Shown here piece by piece: positions 14,063-20,591 of a stretch of 35,411 bases of DNA. The translations under genes and the position numbers were made by a program. This DNA is from a virus: IMG/VR virus record IMGVR_UViG_3300050821_017732, positions 1 through 35,411 of that record; one strand, given 5' to 3'. Numbering within the stretch: the first letter of the stretch is position 1; every line of letters starts with the position of its first letter. A model generated the notes under the pieces. That model saw only the letters and a list, made by a program, of their open reading frames with translations, was not told where the DNA came from and did no database searches.

Positions 14063-14825
14063 GACTATTTTCCCCTTTCTGTACGCTGGACTCGCTAACG
14101 CCTTCCCTAACGCCTTGCCGTACGCCTTCCCCTACACCATTCGTACTCCCTTCGGAAGGCGTGGGGGAGGGACGTAGAAGAGAAGAGAAGAGAAGAGAAG
14201 AGTTATCTCTATCTGATCCGTCTTCTTCTCTTTCTGAGAGAGACATAGATCTATCTCTCTCTCCCAGATCGGAAGAGGCAGCAGGAGAGGAAGGTCTCCT
14301 GGAAGGAGTGGGTGACGCCTTAGGGGAAGGCGTCTGGCTCCGCTGCTCGAGACTCCGGTCGAAGGACGTGTAGGTTTCCGGAAAACCCCTTTTGATTCCG
14401 CCAAATAGCTTCTGGAACACCGGCATACAGGGCTGACTTTTCGCGGCTAGCAGCCGCAAAGACGCTATGTGCTCGAATTTGATGTCGATGTCTGGAAGAT
14501 CGGCCCACTCCCGTCGCCAGCCGACGACGATGTTCGGGTTGGGGGTGATGTGGTGCTTCCAGACCTTGGGCAAACGGATGACCTCCTCGGTCTCGTCGAA
14601 ACACATGATTCCCGACGCGAGGATGCCCTCAAACGCGCTTTCGACCTCCAGAGGCTTCCACGGCCTCATGAATTTGTAGAACGTCGCAGGCGAGCCCCGG
14701 TAGAGCCCGGGGAGCAATTTCACTTGTGGCCCGCAGATGATGCAATTCAGCAGCATTTTTCCACAGTGGCCAAGGTCGACGACTTTCTTGCTGTCCCAGA
14801 ATTTGGGCGAGAGGAATCCCGACAT
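13866..14825 (-). CDS. DnaD-like replisome organiser / replication initiation protein
   Basis: 319 residues. The N-terminal 140 residues have the organisation of phage replisome organisers and DnaD-type winged-helix proteins: SPKFWDSKKVVDLG, then LLPGLYRGS, an EVESAFEGILASGIMCFDE helix-strand unit, and IRLPKVWKHH. Residues from about 165 to 300 are low complexity (serine, proline, glutamate, glycine), partly encoded by a pentanucleotide repeat and by a second imperfect repeat (GVGEGVRQGVREGV). The C-terminus is basic (RPARPKRHRKFE). It likely binds the phage origin and recruits the loader and helicase. The last 197 bases overlap the loader gene in a different frame. Confidence 0.65.
   Translation of the reverse strand: MSGFLSPKFWDSKKVVDLGHCGKMLLNCIICGPQVKLLPGLYRGSPATFYKFMRPWKPLEVESAFEGILASGIMCFDETEEVIRLPKVWKHHITPNPNIVVGWRREWADLPDIDIKFEHIASLRLLAAKSQPCMPVFQKLFGGIKRGFPETYTSFDRSLEQRSQTPSPKASPTPSRRPSSPAASSDLGERDRSMSLSEREEDGSDRDNSSLLFSSLLRPSPTPSEGSTNGVGEGVRQGVREGVSESSVQKGENSHERRRSGVQGKQSTGEPHLGHGGDVSSLEGRQPSSVPEGNGGGGRGGEVVDLVRPARPKRHRKFE
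14176..14202. repeat. Pentanucleotide microsatellite (AGAAG)5
   Basis: Five perfect tandem AGAAG units plus two bases, CTTCT on the coding strand, inside the replisome-organiser gene. They encode the LLFSSLL segment of its low-complexity linker. Because the unit is not a multiple of three, gain or loss of one unit would shift the reading frame. In the frame reached by adding one unit a TAG follows at 14132-14134, truncating the protein before the loader start. Confidence 0.9.
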
Positions 14826-14830
14826 GCCAG

Positions 14831-15085
14831 TCAGCCCACCTTTTTGCGAGGCAGGAGGAGATGTTCCAGCCGAGACGCAAAGGGTGAGTCGGCGCCCGAT
14901 ACCATCTGGTCGGCGATCCGGATGAGCTTGCGGAGCGTGTTGGGGCAGTTGAGCTTCTCGAAACCGGCAACGCGCGTCAGGGCGTTGTAGTGCTCGCTGT
15001 CGAGCCGGAGGTAGACCACTTCGGTCTTCTTCTCTTCGGGTTTCTCTGAGTCTGGCGGCGGGTCGTCGGTATCCGGATGAGACAT
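14831..15085 (-). CDS. Small ribbon-helix-helix-like protein
   Basis: 84 residues starting MSHPDTDDPPP. After an acidic, proline-rich leader comes EVVYLRLDSEHYNALTRVAG, a strand followed by a helix, and then CPNTLRKLIRIADQMV, a second helix: the layout of a ribbon-helix-helix DNA-binding domain. It lies five bases upstream of the replisome-organiser gene and downstream of a hairpin-rich non-coding gap, so it could autoregulate the replication cluster or bind an origin. A longer in-frame start at 15118 exists; neither start has a clear ribosome binding site. Confidence 0.6.
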   Translation of the reverse strand: MSHPDTDDPPPDSEKPEEKKTEVVYLRLDSEHYNALTRVAGFEKLNCPNTLRKLIRIADQMVSGADSPFASRLEHLLLPRKKVG

Positions 15086-15410
15086 GGCGGGACCGCGATC
15101 ACTACTCGAATGCCGCAAGCTGAGGCAAGATAAATTGAGACGGTTTTGCGACTCTAATTCGAGGCGATAAGTACCGCAGATGTGCGCAGGGGTGCGCTTC
15201 CGATCCTCTCTTGTCAGACGCCGATAAATCGCGGATCAAACTCCGCGAGCGCGCCTTTGACAGCGGCCCAGTATCAGGCTTCCCGTGCCTGGGCCCTTAC
15301 ACGGTCCACGAAGGCTGCGTTGAGAATACAGCAAAACCAACGCAGCATGCACCTGGGGCGGAGCGCTGACTGCCGCTTGATCCTGTGCAGAGGCGGGGAG
15401 CTTAGCACGG
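15086..15410. other. Hairpin-rich non-coding gap between methyltransferase and replication cluster
   Basis: About 325 bases with no convincing gene. It holds at least four inverted repeats: GCGCA/TGCGC (15184-15197), TCGCGGA/TCCGCGA with a 6-base loop (15229-15248), GGCCCAG/CTGGGCC (15265-15295) and a perfect 9-base GCTGCGTTG/CAACGCAGC pair with a 15-base loop (15314-15346). An AT-richer patch lies at about 15127-15170. Candidates are a promoter/operator for the replication genes, an origin of replication, or a structured RNA. On the minus strand the 15248-15229 hairpin is followed by TTTAT and might act as a weak terminator for the methyltransferase. Confidence 0.55.
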
Positions 15411-16103
15411 TCAACGGGGTGCGAATCGTGGATCAGAATCCCAGCCGAGAAACTTTCGCCCCTCAGCAAGGGCAGCCTGCCCCGTGCTGCCGCTACCCGC
15501 GTAGGGATCGACGACGAGCTCTTCGGTGTTGGAGTAAGTGCGGATCAGGTGGCGAAGCAGCGGCTCAGGCTTCTGCTGCGGATGCGTGCGAAGCTTACTG
15601 CTCGTACCGACGCTCGCGAATGTGAGCACGCTCCGCGGGTAGCGATCAGTGGCGCCTGCGCGTGACTCGCCGCCTTCCACGTAGCCGTAGTTCTCGCCGC
15701 CGCCTTTACGTTTTGCGGCATTGATCGGTTGTCCAACTTCGGTCATCTGAGGCACGTAGGTGCCCTGCTCGCGAAAGAAGACGAGCACGAATTCATGGCT
15801 CCGAAGTGGCCTCGTCTTCGAGTTGAGAAAACCTGAGGCCGCGCTCTTGTGCCAGATCATGTCGTAGCGAAAGTACGGCGTCGAGCGCGTCAGCCGGAAC
15901 GCGAACTCCAGGCTCGACGCCATGAACACCACCACCCCATCGGGTTTGAGTGCCTGCCAGCAGGCGTGCCAGAGCATGCGCAGGTTGGGCGGCGTGTCGA
16001 AGGCGGCTTGCGTTTCGCCGCTCGGTAGATCGCTCAGGATGAGCGAAGCCTCACCGCGTGGGATCGAGAAGAGTCCTTCGATCCCGTCCCCCAGTGAGAT
16101 CAT
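15411..16103 (-). CDS. DNA methyltransferase (N4-cytosine/N6-adenine type)
   Basis: 230 residues starting MISLGDGIEGL, fixed by ATGA overlap. It carries the catalytic-motif region LILSDLPSGET (about 21-31), the target-binding middle (YDMIWHKSAASGFLNSKTRP, about 80-99), THPQQKPEPLLRHLIRTYSN, and the SAM-binding DPYAGSGSTG (199-208), followed by GRKFLGWDSD. The order, with motif IV before motif I, is that of the beta class. The usual (D/N/S)PP(Y/F) is here DLPS, lacking the aromatic residue that normally stacks on the flipped base. The enzyme would methylate phage or host DNA, perhaps against restriction. No matching endonuclease is nearby, so it looks like an orphan methylase. Confidence 0.9.
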   Translation of the reverse strand: MISLGDGIEGLFSIPRGEASLILSDLPSGETQAAFDTPPNLRMLWHACWQALKPDGVVVFMASSLEFAFRLTRSTPYFRYDMIWHKSAASGFLNSKTRPLRSHEFVLVFFREQGTYVPQMTEVGQPINAAKRKGGGENYGYVEGGESRAGATDRYPRSVLTFASVGTSSKLRTHPQQKPEPLLRHLIRTYSNTEELVVDPYAGSGSTGQAALAEGRKFLGWDSDPRFAPR

Positions 16104-16441
16104 GGGTCGGCGTACCAGATATTGTCTCGGCACCAGTCTTCAGCACGCGGACAGAATCCGGAGCCATCGCCCTCGACGCGGTACATGATGCCGCCATCAG
16201 CCGTAATGTAGTCGACGATCTTTGGCACGCCGCTAACTCGGCTCATCCAGCGCGATCCCGGAAGGATCGGTCGATGCACTGCTTCGATGGTGATGCGTAC
16301 CATGAGGTTAGGATCAGCGACGACGCGGTCGTTCGCTTCCCAAACTGCTGCCCCAAAAACTTCTGTCGCTCGCTCGACGCTGTCCACCGACAGGTGTCCC
16401 CAGCTGAAGTCGGCGCGTGGGCCTTCGAGGACTTTCTTCAC
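16100..16441 (-). CDS. Hypothetical protein (GTG start)
   Basis: 113 residues, GTG start with GTGA overlap to the upstream stop. The sequence looks like a small alpha/beta fold (SVERATEVFGAAVWE; LMVRITIEAVHRPI; KIVDYITADGGIMYRVEG) with two late cysteines. It sits immediately upstream of the methyltransferase, but I see no motif tying it to DNA modification. Confidence 0.6.
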   Translation of the reverse strand: MKKVLEGPRADFSWGHLSVDSVERATEVFGAAVWEANDRVVADPNLMVRITIEAVHRPILPGSRWMSRVSGVPKIVDYITADGGIMYRVEGDGSGFCPRAEDWCRDNIWYADP

Positions 16442-17220
16442 ACCTCACCTCGGTCTTCTGTTCTGACGAGATCAAACAGCCCCTGGAACCACTCCCGGGT
16501 CTTCTCGCTGTCCGCAGGCTTGCTCGGTAGCTCGACGCCTCGGCTCTCCAGCGCTTCGATGTGTGCCACGAGCTGATTGAGCTTGTACTCGAAGCCCTGA
16601 GCAAAGTCCGTGAGCATGTGCCGGTGCCCGCTTGAGCGCGAGTTGATGATGCAGGCGCGCGGGCTCGTGCCGTCGGTCATGCGCGCCGCGAAGTACTCAA
16701 GGCGGCTCATGAGGATGAGCTCGGGCGAGCTGAGGAGCGCTGGCGGCACGGAAGCCGAGACTTGACCTTCGAGGAGCTTGGGGACGTCGGGGCGGTGGTC
16801 AGGACACAGATCTTCGGTGTCGGTCGACAGCCAGCCAAGGGCTCGAGCGTTGACGGCGGCGCGCTCGTGCGTGCTGGCTCCGGGCGAGAGCGCGCCACAC
16901 GCGTCGCAGCGGAGCCTCATGACCCGATTGTCGCCTTCGCGGTAGTGCGCTCGCGAGACGTCCAGCACGTGCTCGGCGGGATCGCGGCTCTGCTCGCGAG
17001 CAGCGGAGAGGACGTGCGTGACGAGGGAGGAGGTGGCGCGGCCGAGGGCGTCCACGCGATCGAGGCCTCGGCCGATGGAGAGATCGTGGTGCTCAGCGAC
17101 CGTCGAGCCGCCGGATACCAGCGAGCGCTCTTCGGCGGCTCCCGGACGAGACAGGCCCTTTTTCCGCTGCTTGGTTTTTCGTAGGTTTCGGTTTGGTTTG
17201 TCGGCTTTGCTTTTTGGCAT
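16438..17220 (-). CDS. Zinc-binding hypothetical protein
   Basis: 260 residues if it starts at MPKSKADKPNR. That start overlaps the upstream gene by 128 bases, so a later start (for example MRLRCDACG at 16920) is possible. The N-terminus is lysine-rich. Residues 103-150 of this version contain RCDACGALSPG, ARALGWL and LCPDHRP, the same small zinc motif as in 11145-11444. The C-terminal half is helical with a long segment (FEYKLNQLVAHIEALESRG) suggesting coiled coil. Function unknown. Confidence 0.55.
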   Translation of the reverse strand: MPKSKADKPNRNLRKTKQRKKGLSRPGAAEERSLVSGGSTVAEHHDLSIGRGLDRVDALGRATSSLVTHVLSAAREQSRDPAEHVLDVSRAHYREGDNRVMRLRCDACGALSPGASTHERAAVNARALGWLSTDTEDLCPDHRPDVPKLLEGQVSASVPPALLSSPELILMSRLEYFAARMTDGTSPRACIINSRSSGHRHMLTDFAQGFEYKLNQLVAHIEALESRGVELPSKPADSEKTREWFQGLFDLVRTEDRGEV

Positions 17221-17626
17221 GAGGTTTTTTCTTGGGTGAGCAATCAACGCACGTGAACCGCTCAAGTACTTTATGATCACCGAGGGAGCAGTAGCAGCGA
17301 AGGCGCTTGCATAAGAAACAGGTGAAGGTTTCGTGCGGCTGGTGGCTGCAGTTCGGGTCTTCCTCGCAGCACGGGATCGGTGTCGCCTCGAAGATCGCAA
17401 TGGCTTGCTTCAGGTCAGCGAGCTCTCGCAAGATCCAGGCGTGGTTGGTCTCGCGTTGGTCGTCCGGGACCGTTGGGTCGAAGTAGTGAAGCGCCTCGGT
17501 CAACGTGCCCTTCTTCTCTTCCCGAAACCGTTGCGTTTTGCCGATGGCTTGGCCAATTTCTGCGCACTCCTCGGCGATCCAGTTGATCCGGCCACCGAGG
17601 GTTTTGGGGATGAAGGCGGGTTTCAT
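17093..17626 (-). CDS. MazG-like NTP-pyrophosphohydrolase fused to a cysteine-rich tail
   Basis: 177 residues, start fixed by ATGA overlap. The N-terminal domain has the all-alpha NTP-PPase pattern: WIAEECAEIGQAIGKTQRF (EExxE at about 19-23) and, after a loop, ILRELADLKQAIAIF (ExxD). This layout is common in phage MazG-type proteins that cleave NTPs. The second half is different: CCEEDPNC, CFLCKRLRCYC and CVDC form a dense zinc-type cluster, then a lysine-rich tail (KKKPHAKKQSRQTKPKP). The tail may bring the enzyme to nucleic acid. It is the second enzyme of this superfamily in the window. Confidence 0.7.
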   Translation of the reverse strand: MKPAFIPKTLGGRINWIAEECAEIGQAIGKTQRFREEKKGTLTEALHYFDPTVPDDQRETNHAWILRELADLKQAIAIFEATPIPCCEEDPNCSHQPHETFTCFLCKRLRCYCSLGDHKVLERFTCVDCSPKKKPHAKKQSRQTKPKPTKNQAAEKGPVSSGSRRRALAGIRRLDGR

Positions 17627-17841
17627 TCGTCGGTCATTCCTGTGCGGCGGAGCCACCATTGGTGGTAGAGGAGATCGGCGGTGCTCAGCGGCCAGACGAG
17701 CAGCATCAGCGCGAGACACACCGTGCACCAGAGCACGGGGTGTCGATCGGGCCAGGGAGGGGTGAGGTTCCGGCCGCTCATGAAGGCCGAGCCGTAGATC
17801 CAGAGCGCCCAGAAGATCAGGAGGTAGGGGTGGGAGGTCAT
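17623..17841 (-). CDS. Two-helix small membrane protein
   Basis: 72 residues starting MTSHPYLLIFWALWIYGSAF, fixed by ATGA overlap. Hydrophobic helices lie at about residues 5-20 and 37-53 (LWCTVCLALMLLVWPL), with a proline-rich loop between and a basic C-terminus (RRTGMTDE). Role unknown. Confidence 0.6.
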   Translation of the reverse strand: MTSHPYLLIFWALWIYGSAFMSGRNLTPPWPDRHPVLWCTVCLALMLLVWPLSTADLLYHQWWLRRTGMTDE

Positions 17842-18056
17842 TCGACGGGGTACTTTTCTTCGAGGTGCTCTTGGTAGGTAGCGATGGCCCAGATCACGAA
17901 CAGGAGCGGCCAGATGCAGAAGATGATGAGGCAGCCGACGATGCGTTGCTTCCAAGGCCACGCCTTCGTGTACGGCAAGACGGTGCCGATCCAGAAGCCT
18001 CCGCCGATGTCCCAGAGCGTGGAGAGGAGGTGGGGGTTCCAGTGCCAGAAGGTCAT
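17838..18056 (-). CDS. Small membrane protein, tryptophan-rich
   Basis: 72 residues starting MTFWHWNPHLLST. The main hydrophobic helix is IVGCLIIFCIWPLLFVIWAI (about residues 38-57), preceded by an aromatic region that may be a second, weaker membrane segment. The C-terminus is acidic (YQEHLEEKYPVE). It neighbours another small membrane protein, and both are coupled by ATGA. Role unknown. Confidence 0.6.
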   Translation of the reverse strand: MTFWHWNPHLLSTLWDIGGGFWIGTVLPYTKAWPWKQRIVGCLIIFCIWPLLFVIWAIATYQEHLEEKYPVE

Positions 18057-18361
18057 CCCGGATCGACCTGCGTCCCGAGTAGGCGCATGAGATCGGTGCG
18101 CATCGACTCGCGCCCCTGGCGGTAAGCCTTCTCGAGCATGCGGAGCAGGTGCTCCTCGTTTCTTTTGGCCAGAGCCGCGTCCCACTGCTGCTTGCTCCAC
18201 TCGTTGAATGGCTGATGCAGGAGCACTACGGGGTAGCCTCCGCCATGGAGCAAGCTGAGCGTGTTGCCGAAGGCGTCTTTGGAGCGGTAGAGCGTGAAGT
18301 GCTCGGAGGAGGGGTTGGGGTTCAGGGGATCACTGGGATCGCCAAACTTGGGCTCGGTCAT
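18053..18361 (-). CDS. Hypothetical protein
   Basis: 102 residues starting MTEPKFGDPSDP, fixed by ATGA overlap. The first half is proline-rich then beta-like (LSLLHGGGYPVVLLHQPFNEW). The second half is a long charged helix (AALAKRNEEHLLRMLEKAYR). No family is recognised. Confidence 0.6.
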   Translation of the reverse strand: MTEPKFGDPSDPLNPNPSSEHFTLYRSKDAFGNTLSLLHGGGYPVVLLHQPFNEWSKQQWDAALAKRNEEHLLRMLEKAYRQGRESMRTDLMRLLGTQVDPG

Positions 18362-18567
18362 GGTTTGTCTTTCGATTCGAAGTACCCGCAGCGGTGACAG
18401 TAGCGAGCGCCGGTGACGCTTTGGATCAGCACGGAGGACTTGCCGCGCGTTTGGCACCGCCCGCACCAGTCACGCGCAGGTGGCGAGGCGGCGCCAACAC
18501 CGAGTGAGCCCGCGCCAGCGATTGCGGCGAGCGCCAGCACGTTTTGGAGTGAGTTGAGTTTGTTCAT
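18358..18567 (-). CDS. Small zinc-ribbon protein with hydrophobic N-terminus
   Basis: 69 residues. The N-terminus is hydrophobic and glycine/alanine-rich (VLALAAIAGAGSLGVGAA), weakly like a signal or anchor. The rest is a zinc ribbon with CGRC and CHRCGYF about 25 residues apart. The combination suggests a membrane-associated metal-binding protein. Coupled at both ends by ATGA. Role unknown. Confidence 0.6.
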   Translation of the reverse strand: MNKLNSLQNVLALAAIAGAGSLGVGAASPPARDWCGRCQTRGKSSVLIQSVTGARYCHRCGYFESKDKP

Positions 18568-19595
18568 CCGCCGGAGCCGACGGGAGGGTTGATGTAGATT
18601 GTGGGGCGCTCGGTGCCTTGGAGGCTTTCGAGGTCTTTCACCTCGAGCACGGGATCGATCCAGACGCCCTTCACGTCACGGATCTCGCAAGAGTCATGGC
18701 GGAGAACAGCGTGATGGGTCTTCCTTTTAAGTAAGGCATGGTTGCGTACCCGTTCGATTGAGTCGTTCGGGTCGGCGTCGACGTAAACCTCTTCGCCGCC
18801 CAGAATGCAGCAGATGGAGAGCGGTGGCGGGGCTGGCTCGAGATATCTTTGCTGGTACGAGCCGACCCAGGTCGATCCGTCCGCTAGGCCATACCGAGCT
18901 TGTGGAGAGCCGGAGTAGATGTCCGACACGGTAAGCACGTCGCCGTCCTTCTTTAGGCGGACCCGTTCATCACGCCTCGGCGCCCAGGCCTCGAGCTCCT
19001 CCGGCTTGAACCATTTGCCGATCCAGGACACCCAGTCGATCACCCGCTGATCGATCGCCTGCACATACAAGCGAGCGCTGTCAGGACACTCGAGATCGCC
19101 TTTGCCGTCCACCTGGTAGACGCGCCCGATGCGCCCATCGGCCTTGCAGCGCACATAGTCATCGAGCTTGAATGGAGACTCGGTCTTGTTGATGGGCGTT
19201 GTGTAGGGCCGGTAGTACGTGCGGAACGACTGCTCCTCGAGCGAATGCCCATCCGTAAAATCGATCCTCGATCCGCCGCTGACGTAAGAGCCGAGGCCCT
19301 TCACGCGCAAGAGCGGAGTTCCGACCGAGATGTGCTGCCAGGTTGACCCGGGCTCGATGGGCCCGCTGTACCCGGTGAAGCATTTGATCTTCGTGACGGG
19401 GGCGTCGTTTTTGAAGCCGGGAAGAAACTGCACGCCCACCGTATGCACGACCGCAGGCCTCCAGGTGAGCCCGCAGTACTGACACGAATGCGTGTGATGG
19501 GGTTTTGTCGCGAACTCTCCCTCGTCGATGTGGAGCTTGCCGCAGTCTTCGCAGCACAGGCGCATGGGGATGGGGGTGGTGGGTGTGGTGGTCAT
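18564..19595 (-). CDS. Multidomain protein: zinc ribbon, SH3-like segments, ubiquitin-like C-terminus ending GSGG
   Basis: 343 residues. Residues 12-50 form a zinc ribbon (CCEDCGKLHIDEGEF then CQYCGLTWRPA). Residues about 140-175 and 205-250 look like small beta barrels of SH3/KOW type (DYVRCKADGRIGRVYQVDG; ERVRLKKDGDVLTVSDI). Residues 259-343 read like a beta-grasp, ubiquitin-like fold: a first strand pair with EVYVDADPNDSIERVRNHAL, then CEIRDVKGVWID, and a last strand TIYINPPVGSGG ending in diglycine. That tail resembles small bacterial ubiquitin-like proteins (DUF2604-type) that I recall ending VGG. No E1, E2 or JAB protease is in the window. Conjugation is therefore a hypothesis; the domain reading is by eye. 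Confidence 0.6.
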   Translation of the reverse strand: MTTTPTTPIPMRLCCEDCGKLHIDEGEFATKPHHTHSCQYCGLTWRPAVVHTVGVQFLPGFKNDAPVTKIKCFTGYSGPIEPGSTWQHISVGTPLLRVKGLGSYVSGGSRIDFTDGHSLEEQSFRTYYRPYTTPINKTESPFKLDDYVRCKADGRIGRVYQVDGKGDLECPDSARLYVQAIDQRVIDWVSWIGKWFKPEELEAWAPRRDERVRLKKDGDVLTVSDIYSGSPQARYGLADGSTWVGSYQQRYLEPAPPPLSICCILGGEEVYVDADPNDSIERVRNHALLKRKTHHAVLRHDSCEIRDVKGVWIDPVLEVKDLESLQGTERPTIYINPPVGSGG

Positions 19596-19783
19596 GATGA
19601 AGTGTCCGGCACGGAGCGGGTGACAGCAGAGACCTCAATCCGCACTGAGGCGCCGCAGGTGGAGCAGCTGTGGAGGTAGGATCCCGCAGGCACGTCCGCG
19701 AACGCCGGCGGGTTGTGTTCGGGATCGGGGCAGGTCTTTCGGTTGACGAGTTGCTCTGAGTCGGGGAGGCGTCGGAGGGTCAT
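19592..19783 (-). CDS. Small cysteine-containing protein
   Basis: 63 residues starting MTLRRLPDSEQLV, fixed by ATGA overlap. It has TCPDPEH and, 20 residues later, CSTCGASVRIEVS, a zinc-ribbon-like arrangement ending in a beta strand. It is coupled to the larger zinc-ribbon/ubiquitin-like gene downstream. Role unknown. Confidence 0.6.
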   Translation of the reverse strand: MTLRRLPDSEQLVNRKTCPDPEHNPPAFADVPAGSYLHSCSTCGASVRIEVSAVTRSVPDTSS

Positions 19784-20175
19784 GGCGTTTCCTTGGGCGG
19801 AGGTGGGGCAGGCTCGATGAAGCGCGGCATCCAGTGGCTCACTTGATCGGCGCACCATGCCCCGTCCTCGACGTTGAAGTAGCTGCGGCTCAGGCTCGTT
19901 CCCCAAGCAAACACCCCCTCCATCACCTTTCTCCTCACCACGAACCACACCGGCTGATCATCCACCGGGATCTTGTCGGGCTGGGTCGTGGTCCAGGGCG
20001 CCTCCTGCCCCTTGGCCAGAAAACTAAGCCTCTCGATCTCCTGGTCCCGCCAAGCGAGCTGGATCGCGATGTCGGCTTTGCTGTGGAGCGCTTCGCTGGT
20101 CATCGCGCTCACGTGGCGCGTGTAGTGGGGCTCGAGATCCCAAGGATGATGCTTGGGGTAGACGAGGACGGTCAT
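19780..20175 (-). CDS. DUF551-like protein
   Basis: 131 residues. The C-terminal half matches the DUF551 pattern: DDQPVWFVVRRKVMEGVFAW, an aromatic middle, and a closing VSHWMPRFIEPAPPPPKE in place of the usual VTHWMPLPEPP. DUF551 proteins are common phage and prophage small proteins without a known biochemical role. The N-terminal half (EIERLSFLAKGQE) is a helix specific to this protein. Coupled at both ends by ATGA. Confidence 0.65.
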   Translation of the reverse strand: MTVLVYPKHHPWDLEPHYTRHVSAMTSEALHSKADIAIQLAWRDQEIERLSFLAKGQEAPWTTTQPDKIPVDDQPVWFVVRRKVMEGVFAWGTSLSRSYFNVEDGAWCADQVSHWMPRFIEPAPPPPKETP

Positions 20176-20591
20176 CGCTTGACTCGTTTTTCGATCGAGG
20201 CGTCGGCTTCGACGAAGATCCCTGAAACCTTAAGCAGCGCGACCACCGCTTCACCGGCAGGCGTCAGGCGATAGTGCGCGTGCAGGTAGTACTCGCCCAT
20301 CGGCGTCCCATCGATCTGCGCCCGGGTCAGCCGCTCAATGAGCCCGCGCTTCACGAGCGCATCTCCCGTCCCAAACAGACTGTCCGGTTTCGCCACCCCG
20401 TACTGGCGATAGTAGAGAGACCTGTCCCAGTGCACCCCATCAGCGGTTGCGCACAGGAATTCCAGCATCGGCTGCGTCAACGCCAGACAGAACGACGTCC
20501 GCATCGCGTGTCCCTGAAAGGCCGACTTCCAGTCGGGAGGCAGCTGCACCACGTTGGCGGGCGCCGCCGACTTCTTTGGTTGCTTGCCCAT
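20172..20591 (-). CDS. Winged-helix-like protein
   Basis: 139 residues. The core reads as a winged helix: LTQPMLEFLCATADG, then TGDALVKRGLIERLTR as a recognition-type helix, and YRLTPAGEAVVALLKVSG as the wing and last helix. MarR- or PadR-like folds share this pattern. The N-terminus is basic and proline-rich. It follows the clamp gene with a one-base overlap and might regulate early genes or act as an accessory DNA-binding factor. This is inference from fold pattern only. Confidence 0.6.
   Translation of the reverse strand: MGKQPKKSAAPANVVQLPPDWKSAFQGHAMRTSFCLALTQPMLEFLCATADGVHWDRSLYYRQYGVAKPDSLFGTGDALVKRGLIERLTRAQIDGTPMGEYYLHAHYRLTPAGEAVVALLKVSGIFVEADASIEKRVKR

Noticed and set aside
14062-14202. 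In-frame fusion of organiser and loader by repeat-length change
   Set aside because: Adding one AGAAG unit does bring the two frames into register, but a TAG at 14132-14134 lies between them, so a truncation rather than a fusion would result.
15182-15625. 147-residue plus-strand frame across the non-coding gap
   Set aside because: It crosses the end of the methyltransferase on the other strand and has no domain, ribosome binding site or neighbours in the same direction.
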